Source: Chitinophaga sp. HK235 (lineage in GTDB: Bacteria > Bacteroidota > Bacteroidia > Chitinophagales > Chitinophagaceae). Taken from it: a DNA stretch of 64,000 nucleotides. How positions within the stretch are numbered: the stretch's first letter is position 1; every line of letters begins with the position of its first letter. The position numbers and the translations under genes were made by a program. The stretch spans positions 4,030,001 to 4,094,000 of the forward strand of contig NZ_CP073766.1 in NCBI RefSeq assembly GCF_018255755.1, given 5' to 3'. Below, one piece after another: positions 57,400 to 64,000 of the stretch. Under the pieces are notes generated by a model. It saw nothing but the letters and a program-made list of their open reading frames with translations, did no database searches and had not been told where the DNA came from.

Positions 57400-59718
57400 A
57401 TGAAACAATACCTGGGCATTCTGACACTACTGATTACTTTACAGACAAATGCACAAAAACTTACCGGCACCATCCGCGACACCGCACAAACAGCAGTGCC
57501 CATGTTGCGCGTCTACCTTTCCGGCACTCAGAAACATGCTCTTTCGGGACCTGACGGTTCCTTTACCATCAACAATATAAAACCCGGTCAGTATACCCTC
57601 ATCGCTACCGGTGTAGGTTATACCACGCTGGAACAACCTGTTGCCATCTCCGACAGCGTTACTACCCTGGCTCTCACTATCAAATCTTCCGATGTAGGAT
57701 TAAATGAGGTGGTAGTCACCGCCAGCCGCAACAAGGAAACACTGGGCACAGTACCCTCCTCTATCACCATCATCAGCGGCAAACAGCTGCGTGAACAAAG
57801 TGCCATCACCACAGACATTAATCAGCTCCTCAGTATGAATGTGCCGGGCCTCACATTAGGCACCAACACCTCCACCAACAAAGGACAGACCCTCCGCGGC
57901 CGTGGTATGCTGATCATGATCGATGGTGTTCCGCAATCCACGCCCCTGCGCAATGGCGACAAAGACATGCGCAGCATTGATGTGTCTGTGATCGAAAGAG
58001 TGGAAGTCATCAAAGGTTCTACCGCTATCTATGGTAATGGTGCTGATGGTGGCATCATCAATTTCATCACCATCAAAGCCAATTCCGAAAAACGTTTCAG
58101 CGGCAGCACCGATATCAGCACCAATGGCTCCCTCACGCATGCAGCCAACAGTCTGGGCGCCCGCGTGACTCAGCAGTTCTCTGGTAAAATCAACCGTTTT
58201 GACTATGTAGTCAGCGGCACCTATGAACAAACCGGGGTCAACAAAGACGCCAAAGGTCAGGTGATCGCTCCTTTCCAGTCACTCAGCCAGAATGAAAACG
58301 TTAACCTCTTCGCTAAACTGGGCTACGATTTCAACGCCAACAACCGGCTGGAAATAATGTACAACTACTACCGTACCATGCAGAACAGCACCTACGTGGA
58401 TTCCGGTGGAAAATTCGGACAAAGTCCCATTATTGGTGTAGTGGGCACCAATCCCGGCGATAAACAGGGTACGCCCTACAACCACAACGCCTGGTTGAAC
58501 TATACCAGCAAAAACCTGATCGGTAATACCTCGCTCAACGTAAACCTGTACTACCAGGACTTTTATACAGTATTCGAATATTCCGATTTTTATGCACCAC
58601 CTGGCAACTCCGCCATCACTTCCAAAAAAATGGGTGCTCGCATAAATCTCAATACTCCGTTTAATTTCCATCCCAATCTGCATGGTGATGTTACCTGGGG
58701 TGTAGATATCCTCAACGATAAAACAGCCCAGCCATTAACCGACGGCCGGCCTTTTGTACCGGAAATGAACATGAAAAATCTGGCGCCTTATGCACAGCTG
58801 AAGACTTATCTGTTCAAGGACTTTCTGGTAAAAGCCGGTGTACGCTATGAAAACATCCGTCTCGATATTCCTGACTATACTACCATCAAGTTCGGTAACT
58901 ATGCCGGCGGTGTGTTGGTAAAAGGTGGCAACCTACCTTATGAGGCGCTGGTATTCAATACCGGTCTGCGTTATACCCGTTTCCCCGCCTTCAATCCTTT
59001 TGTCAGCTATTCCCAGAGCTTCTCCCTGTATGATCTGGGTCGTACGCTGCGACTGGCCAAGGCCGTGAGCAATGGAGCCACCAGCATTAGCACCATCGAA
59101 ACCAAAGCCATTATCACCAATAACTACGAAGCCGGTTTTAACAGCAATATCGGCCGATTCAATGCTTCCGGTTCTTATTTTATCAGCACCTCCAACCTGG
59201 GTACCAGCCTGAAAGACGTGAATGGCGTAGCCGTTCCGGAGCGTGCCCCTGAAAGGGTAGAGGGTTTTGAACTGACAGCCGGTTATCAGATACTGCCCAA
59301 CCTTTCTGCCAGCGCCGCCTATACTCACGTAGAAGGTAAAAAGGAAGTAAACGGTGTTAAAACATGGCTGCCTACCACCCGCATCACCCCGGATAAGATG
59401 ACTGTGAATGTGAACTATTCTCCTTTGAAACAGTGGGACCTGGGCGTGTACTATATCTATTCCGGCGTACGCAAGCGCTTCGACCTCAATCCGGCCACCA
59501 AAGATTATGATCTGGGTAGTGGACCGGTGAGCGACTTTTATCTGGTGAACCTGTATACCGGCTACCGTTTCAACAAAGCAGCCTCTATACGGCTGGGAGT
59601 TGACAACCTGCTGAATGCGGATTATTACCCGGTGATGTCACAAGCCAGGGTAAGAACAGATTCCTATATCAAAGGCAGCGGTGCGAGATTTAACCTGGGC
59701 TTCCGTTATGCGTTCTGA
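57400..59718 (+). CDS. TonB-dependent siderophore-type receptor
   Basis: 773 residues from ATG 57400, just past the PepSY gene stop (57397); an in-frame TTG at 57394 would overlap that stop. Signal peptide to about residue 19 (LQTNAQ), carboxypeptidase-regulatory-like domain (about 20-100), TonB box region NEVVVTASRNKETLG, plug domain (about 110-230; LMIMIDGVPQSTPLR-like RGMLIMIDGVPQSTP and IERVEVIKGSTAIYGNGADG), then a 22-strand barrel ending FNLGFRYAF. PVMSQARVRTDSYIKGSG is common to ferric-siderophore receptors. Together with the PepSY-TM protein it forms a two-gene iron uptake unit. I see no clear Fur box. Confidence 0.92.
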   Translation: MKQYLGILTLLITLQTNAQKLTGTIRDTAQTAVPMLRVYLSGTQKHALSGPDGSFTINNIKPGQYTLIATGVGYTTLEQPVAISDSVTTLALTIKSSDVGLNEVVVTASRNKETLGTVPSSITIISGKQLREQSAITTDINQLLSMNVPGLTLGTNTSTNKGQTLRGRGMLIMIDGVPQSTPLRNGDKDMRSIDVSVIERVEVIKGSTAIYGNGADGGIINFITIKANSEKRFSGSTDISTNGSLTHAANSLGARVTQQFSGKINRFDYVVSGTYEQTGVNKDAKGQVIAPFQSLSQNENVNLFAKLGYDFNANNRLEIMYNYYRTMQNSTYVDSGGKFGQSPIIGVVGTNPGDKQGTPYNHNAWLNYTSKNLIGNTSLNVNLYYQDFYTVFEYSDFYAPPGNSAITSKKMGARINLNTPFNFHPNLHGDVTWGVDILNDKTAQPLTDGRPFVPEMNMKNLAPYAQLKTYLFKDFLVKAGVRYENIRLDIPDYTTIKFGNYAGGVLVKGGNLPYEALVFNTGLRYTRFPAFNPFVSYSQSFSLYDLGRTLRLAKAVSNGATSISTIETKAIITNNYEAGFNSNIGRFNASGSYFISTSNLGTSLKDVNGVAVPERAPERVEGFELTAGYQILPNLSASAAYTHVEGKKEVNGVKTWLPTTRITPDKMTVNVNYSPLKQWDLGVYYIYSGVRKRFDLNPATKDYDLGSGPVSDFYLVNLYTGYRFNKAASIRLGVDNLLNADYYPVMSQARVRTDSYIKGSGARFNLGFRYAF

Positions 59719-59737
59719 TCAAACCTATCATCCATAT

Positions 59738-59779
59738 AAAAAAGCGAAGACCGGCAAATGCCGGTCTTCGCTTTTTTAT
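59738..59779. terminator. Bidirectional terminator
   Basis: GCGAAGACCGGCA (59744-59756) pairs with TGCCGGTCTTCGC (59759-59771), with A6 before and T6 after. It separates the TonB receptor (+) from purL (-). Confidence 0.88.
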
Positions 59780-59793
59780 ACGTTGACGAAAAA

Positions 59794-62016
59794 CTATTTC
59801 AGGTGTTCTTCGATGGAAGTATCATAGATTTTCTTCCAGTCGTTTACTTTACCCCAGTCTTCGTTGTCTACTTTCACGTGATCTCCGGTTACCACACCTA
59901 CTTTTTCGTAGCGTACGGAAACGTCGGTAGCGTCTATCAGACCATGCATCAGTGCTTCGAATTTCTCTTTGTCTTCCGGTTTAACGGTTACGACTACACG
60001 GCTCTGGCTTTCACCGAACAGGTAGGCATCTTTACGGAATTTGCCATTGAGATGCAGTTCAAAGCCCAGGCCTTTAGACATAGCACTTTCCATCATGGTG
60101 ATGAACAGACCACCTTCGCTGACATCGTGTGCAGACTGGATCAGTCCTGCTTTGTTCAGTTTGGTGATAGCCTGTTGCAGCAGGTGCTCTTCTTCCAGGT
60201 TGAAGTGTGGAGCAGGGCTATATTCGATACCGATGATTTTGTGCAGATATTCAGAGCTGCTGATATCGTTGCGGCTGCGGCCGATCAGGTACACCAGGTC
60301 GCCGGCTTGTTTAAAGTCGAGCGTGATGCGCTGGTCGATGCTGTCGAGGATACCCACCATACCGATGGTTGGAGTAGGATATACCGGACCATCAGGAGAC
60401 TGGTTGTAGAAGCTCACGTTACCGCCGGTAACAGGAGTATTGAACTTGCGGCAGGCTTCGCCCATACCCTGAACAGCGTGTACGAACTGGTAGTATACTT
60501 CCGGATCGTAAGGGTTACCGAAGTTGAGGCAGTTGGTGATGGCTACTGGTTCACCGCCGGAGCAAACTATGTTGCGGGCAGCTTCTGCCACAGCGATCTG
60601 GCCACCTTTGTGCGGGTCAGCAAAAACGTAGCGGCTGTTACAGTCGGTGGTCATCGCCAGTGCTTTTTTGGAGCCTTTGATCAGTACTACCGGTGCATCA
60701 CTAGGAGCGTTGGTAGTAGCGTTGGCAGTACCTACCATGCTGTCGTACTGGTTGTAGATCCAGCGTTTGGAAGCAATGTTAGGCAGCGCGATGATTCTTT
60801 CGGCTACAAATTTAGCGTGGTCGGTATCCGGGATGTTCTGGATATCGAATGCTTTGATTTTCTGGAAATAAGTTGGTTCGGTATAAGCGCGGTGATATTG
60901 GGGAGCGCCGCCGCCGAGCACGAGGCTTTCAGCAGGAACGTCAGCTTCCAGTTCACCGTTCATATAAAATTTCAGGTTGGTATCTTTCGTTACTTCACCG
61001 ATCTGAACGCAGTGCAGGTCCCATTTTTCGAAGATATCGAGTACTGGTTTTTCCTGACCTTTTTTCACCACGATGAGCATGCGTTCCTGGCTTTCGCTCA
61101 GCAGCATTTCCCATCCTTTCATATTTTCCTGGCGGGTAGGTACTTTATCCAGCCAGATGTGCATACCGTGTTCGCCTTTGGCGCTCATTTCGGCAGTAGA
61201 GCAGGTGATACCGGCAGCGCCCATATCCTGCATACCTACGATAGCATTGGTTTTGATGACTTCGAGGCAGGCTTCCAGCAGTTTCTTTTCCTGGAAGGGG
61301 TCTCCTACCTGTACTGCCGGCAGGTCTTCCGCGCTGTCTTCCGTGATGTTGGCGGAAGCGAAGGAAGCACCACCGATACCGTCTTTACCGGTTGCAGAAC
61401 CTACGATGAAAACCGGGTTGCCTTCACCATGTGAGGTAGCGGAAACGGTCTGGCCTACTTTTACGATACCCACGCTCATGGCGTTTACCAGCGGGTTGGT
61501 ACCATAGCAGTCTTCGAAATAGGTTTCACCACCCACAGTAGGAACGCCGAAGCAGTTACCATAGTGTCCGATACCGTGTACGATACCTTTCACCAGGTGC
61601 TGTGTTTTTTTATCATTGATATTACCGAAGCGCAGGGAGTTGAGTGCCGCGATAGGACGTGCACCCATAGTGAAGATGTCGCGGTGAATACCACCAACCC
61701 CGGTAGCAGCGCCCTGGAACGGTTCGATGGCAGAGGGGTGGTTATGGGATTCTATTTTAAACACAACCGCGTATCCATCGCCGATATCTACCAGGCCGGC
61801 GTTTTCTTCACCAGCTTTTACGAGCAGGCGGTCGCCTTCACGAGGTAGTGATTTCAGCCACACGATAGAGTTTTTGTAAGAGCAGTGTTCACTCCACATT
61901 ACGGAGTACATGCTCAGTTCGGTAAAATTGGGCGTACGCCCCAAGACAGATACAATTCGTTCAAACTCGTCAGCAGTAAGGCCCAGCTGTTCAGCAATTT
62001 CTACGGTGGTTTGCAT
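59794..62016 (-). CDS. purL: Phosphoribosylformylglycinamidine synthase subunit PurL
   Basis: 740 residues from MQTTVEIAEQLGLTADEF (62016); the frame opens at 62058, but a promoter -7 box at 62063-62056 lies inside that extension, so the later start is right. Motifs: EHCSYKNSIVWLKSLPREGD, VVFKIESHNHPSAIEPFQGA, ATGVGGIHRDIFTMGARP, YGNCFGVPTVGGETYFED, and QSAHDVSEGGLFITMMESAM. This is the small form that works with PurS and PurQ, which are not in the window. It makes FGAM in purine synthesis. Confidence 0.96.
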   Translation of the reverse strand: MQTTVEIAEQLGLTADEFERIVSVLGRTPNFTELSMYSVMWSEHCSYKNSIVWLKSLPREGDRLLVKAGEENAGLVDIGDGYAVVFKIESHNHPSAIEPFQGAATGVGGIHRDIFTMGARPIAALNSLRFGNINDKKTQHLVKGIVHGIGHYGNCFGVPTVGGETYFEDCYGTNPLVNAMSVGIVKVGQTVSATSHGEGNPVFIVGSATGKDGIGGASFASANITEDSAEDLPAVQVGDPFQEKKLLEACLEVIKTNAIVGMQDMGAAGITCSTAEMSAKGEHGMHIWLDKVPTRQENMKGWEMLLSESQERMLIVVKKGQEKPVLDIFEKWDLHCVQIGEVTKDTNLKFYMNGELEADVPAESLVLGGGAPQYHRAYTEPTYFQKIKAFDIQNIPDTDHAKFVAERIIALPNIASKRWIYNQYDSMVGTANATTNAPSDAPVVLIKGSKKALAMTTDCNSRYVFADPHKGGQIAVAEAARNIVCSGGEPVAITNCLNFGNPYDPEVYYQFVHAVQGMGEACRKFNTPVTGGNVSFYNQSPDGPVYPTPTIGMVGILDSIDQRITLDFKQAGDLVYLIGRSRNDISSSEYLHKIIGIEYSPAPHFNLEEEHLLQQAITKLNKAGLIQSAHDVSEGGLFITMMESAMSKGLGFELHLNGKFRKDAYLFGESQSRVVVTVKPEDKEKFEALMHGLIDATDVSVRYEKVGVVTGDHVKVDNEDWGKVNDWKKIYDTSIEEHLK

Positions 62017-62436
62017 GTAGTTTAGTATAAAAAACGAGTAATTAAAAAGAAGATGCAAACCTACAAGATTTTACGGCAAATGCCAAAGAAACTGGGTACA
62101 AGAGTCGCGGTACAGTTCATTTAACCTCATAGAGGAGGTCAGGTTGATTTGGTTCAGACAATCGCTGGTAGTATTGGGCATCGAAAAACGGTCCTGGACG
62201 GGCTATTGCTGCTCTAAAAATCCAGGGATAAAAAGGAGATGTAATTTTCCGCAGCCCCAAATCATATTATAAATTTTTTAATTTATCAGTTTCAGATCAT
62301 AGCGAGCTCTTTTTTTTATTCATTTGTTAAAAAAACTCTCTTTTTAACCCCTGAAATGTAATTTTTTGGTTAAAGTGAACAAATAATTTGCATTTACAAC
62401 GGCATATGTGTTCTTTTGTGTAAAATTAATTACAGC
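62017..62436. other. 420-bp intergenic region between purL and glutamine synthetase
   Basis: Contains the purL promoter (62056-62087), an AACCT/AGGTT hairpin region around 62117-62147, and an AT-rich stretch with long T-runs (62268-62400) before the glutamine synthetase ATG. A weak -7 like TTCTTTTG lies near 62411-62418. I see no ncRNA or riboswitch. Confidence 0.55.
62056..62087 (-). promoter_or_regulatory. Promoter of purL
   Basis: Minus strand TTTG (62087-62084), a 20-bp spacer, then TAGGTTTG (62063-62056), a full match to the Bacteroidota consensus. The purL ATG at 62016 is 39 bp downstream, which decides the start. Confidence 0.75.
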
Positions 62437-64000
62437 ATGCAATCGTTACGTTTCACCGCGCTGGAAGGATTAGCTGGCGTAGACACCAAACTTCCCGAAC
62501 ACAACGGTAAAATCACCGAAGTATTCGGCAGCAATGTTTTTGCCGGAAGAATTGTAAGGGAATATCTGAGTGACGAGGCTTACAAAAGCCTGATGAACTC
62601 AATTAAAAATGGCACCAAGCTGGAACGCAAAATGGCGGAGCAAATCGCTTCCGGCATGAAAGCCTGGGCCATGAAAAAAGGTGTAACCCACTACACTCAC
62701 TGGTTTCAGCCATTAACCGGCACCACTGCTGAAAAGCATGACTCCTTTTTCACCCTCAAAGGTGATGGCACTGCCCTGGAAACTTTTGACGGCGACGCCC
62801 TGGTACAACAGGAGCCTGACGCCTCCAGCTTCCCTAACGGCGGTTTAAGAGCCACCTTCGAAGCCCGCGGCTACACAGCCTGGGACCCTTCCTCCCCTGC
62901 GTTTATTCTGGAACAGGGTTATGGTAAAACCCTCTGCATCCCTACTATATTTGTTTCCTACACCGGCGAATCACTGGACTATAAAGCTCCGCTGCTGAAA
63001 GCACTGGCCGCTATCGACAAAGCCGCAGTAGACGTATGCAACTATTTCGATAAAAATATTACCAAAGTAACCCCTACCCTCGGTTGGGAACAGGAATACT
63101 TCCTGGTAGATGAAAACCTGGCTAACGCCCGTCCTGACCTGCTCATGACCGGCCGTACCGTGGTAGGTCACGCACCTTCCAAAGGCCAGCAGCTGGAAGA
63201 CCACTACTTCGGTTCTATCCCTGAGCGTATATACGCTTACATGCGCGATTTCGAAGAAGAATCCTACAAACTGGGTATTCCTTTAAGAACACGCCACAAC
63301 GAAGTAGCTCCTTCCCAGTTCGAATGCGCTCCTATATTTGAAGAAGTAAACATCGCAGTGGACCACAACTCCCTGCTGATGGACATCATGAATAAAGTGG
63401 CCAAACGCCACAAACTGAAAGTACTGCTGCACGAAAAACCGTTCGCAGGCATCAACGGTTCCGGTAAACACAACAACTGGAGCATGGCCACCGACACTGG
63501 TGTAAACCTGCTGGCTCCCGGTAAAACACCGAAAACCAACCTGATGTTCCTCACGTTCTTCGTGAACACCATCAAAGCCGTACACGACTACGCCGACCTG
63601 CTGAGAGCTGCGATCGCTTCCGCCAGCAACGACTTCCGTCTGGGTGCCAACGAAGCTCCTCCTGCCATCATCTCCGTATTCTCCGGTAAATACCTCTACG
63701 AAGTACTGCAGGAAGTAAAATCCCGCGTAAGCAACAAATTCGACGAACAGGATGAAGCCATCCTCAAACTCGACCTGCACCGCCACATTCCTGAGCTGAT
63801 GCTGGACAACACCGACCGTAACCGTACCTCTCCTTTTGCTTTCACCGGCAACAAGTTTGAGTTCCGTGCCGTAGGTTCTACTGCCAACTGCGCCTCCGCA
63901 ATGACCGTGCTGAACACCATCGTGGCTAAAACCCTGACCGACTTTAAAGTGGAAGTGGACGGCCTGATCGAAAAAGGTGAGAAAAAAGAGATTGCCATCA
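62437..64000 (+). CDS. glnN: Glutamine synthetase type III (5' part, continues beyond the window)
   Basis: 521 residues visible from ATG 62437; the family is about 700-730 long, so roughly 200 residues lie beyond base 64000. The type III N-terminus SLRFTALEGLAGVDTKLPEH, then HYTHWFQPLTGTTAEKHDSF, PTLGWEQEYFLVDENL (catalytic-site Glu residues), PLRTRHNEVAPSQFECAPIF, and GINGSGKHNNWSMATDTGVN with the ammonium/glutamate loop. It forms dodecamers and makes glutamine from glutamate, ammonia and ATP. Type III is the usual GS in Bacteroidota. Confidence 0.95.
   Translation, partial: MQSLRFTALEGLAGVDTKLPEHNGKITEVFGSNVFAGRIVREYLSDEAYKSLMNSIKNGTKLERKMAEQIASGMKAWAMKKGVTHYTHWFQPLTGTTAEKHDSFFTLKGDGTALETFDGDALVQQEPDASSFPNGGLRATFEARGYTAWDPSSPAFILEQGYGKTLCIPTIFVSYTGESLDYKAPLLKALAAIDKAAVDVCNYFDKNITKVTPTLGWEQEYFLVDENLANARPDLLMTGRTVVGHAPSKGQQLEDHYFGSIPERIYAYMRDFEEESYKLGIPLRTRHNEVAPSQFECAPIFEEVNIAVDHNSLLMDIMNKVAKRHKLKVLLHEKPFAGINGSGKHNNWSMATDTGVNLLAPGKTPKTNLMFLTFFVNTIKAVHDYADLLRAAIASASNDFRLGANEAPPAIISVFSGKYLYEVLQEVKSRVSNKFDEQDEAILKLDLHRHIPELMLDNTDRNRTSPFAFTGNKFEFRAVGSTANCASAMTVLNTIVAKTLTDFKVEVDGLIEKGEKKEIAI

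Noticed and set aside
59758..61434. 558-codon plus-strand open frame
   Set aside because: Lies wholly antisense to purL, which has all family motifs. It is Phe/Val/Asp-rich, as expected for the complement of that gene.
1..64000. tRNA, rRNA, CRISPR arrays, insertion sequences, prophage
   Set aside because: Intergenic regions were read on both strands; no cloverleaf, spaced direct-repeat array, transposase or phage gene was seen.

Overview
The window looks like a chromosomal segment of a Bacteroidota bacterium of the Chitinophagaceae, most likely Chitinophaga or a close relative. The evidence is a SusC/SusD pair, a type IX secretion plug protein (DUF5103), a TamL-type lipoprotein TamA, type III glutamine synthetase, GLPGLI-like and DUF58/MoxR/DUF4350/DUF4129 proteins, and promoters of the Bacteroidota form TTTG-N19..21-TAnnTTTG. 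I see no rRNA, tRNA, insertion sequence, phage or CRISPR array. One ncRNA (small bacterial SRP RNA) is clear.

Layout. 1-8 kb: rpsU, then an XRE-S24 (LexA-like) repressor, a 4-TM cytochrome-b-like protein, an SdpI-like protein, and a mutagenesis cassette dinB-dnaE2-like followed directly by an Xre/RES toxin-antitoxin pair. Four copies of one palindrome (CTAA-N5-TTAG core) lie in front of the repressor and in front of dinB, so the repressor very probably controls both. 8-11 kb: aspartokinase, an Ldh-family dehydrogenase, DUF3467. 11-19 kb: an orphan susC-susD pair and a two-gene outer-membrane unit whose second gene fuses a ComEA-like helix-hairpin-helix to a beta-rich C-terminus. 19-24 kb: deoxynucleoside kinase, trpS, and the run gatC-ABC ATPase-pduO-ribE-hypothetical. 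24-31 kb: a tight operon SpoIIM-DUF4129-DUF4350-MoxR-DUF58, divergent from an RDD protein, then a second RDD/DUF5684 pair.

31-43 kb: SRP RNA, small transaldolase, glpK-glpF, an almost G-free 183-bp tract that resembles a Rho-loading region, a type II NADH dehydrogenase, the T9SS plug protein, an FtsX-like permease, two overlapping secreted-protein genes, and a SpoU methyltransferase. 43-55 kb: tamL, truB, a methyltransferase behind a 19-bp perfect palindrome, aroE, phosphosulfolactate synthase, a TPR protein, small secreted proteins, an enoyl-CoA hydratase, a PafA-type phosphatase and an alpha-oxoamine synthase. Phosphosulfolactate synthase and the alpha-oxoamine synthase, 5.6 kb apart, could supply both ends of sulfonolipid (capnine) synthesis. 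56-64 kb: a PepSY-TM/TonB receptor iron-uptake unit, purL, and the 5' part of a type III glutamine synthetase that runs off the window.

Most operon ends carry strong hairpins, many of them bidirectional between convergent genes. The most unusual parts are the repressor/operator/polymerase/toxin block at 0.4-7.9 kb and the G-free tract at 34.5 kb.
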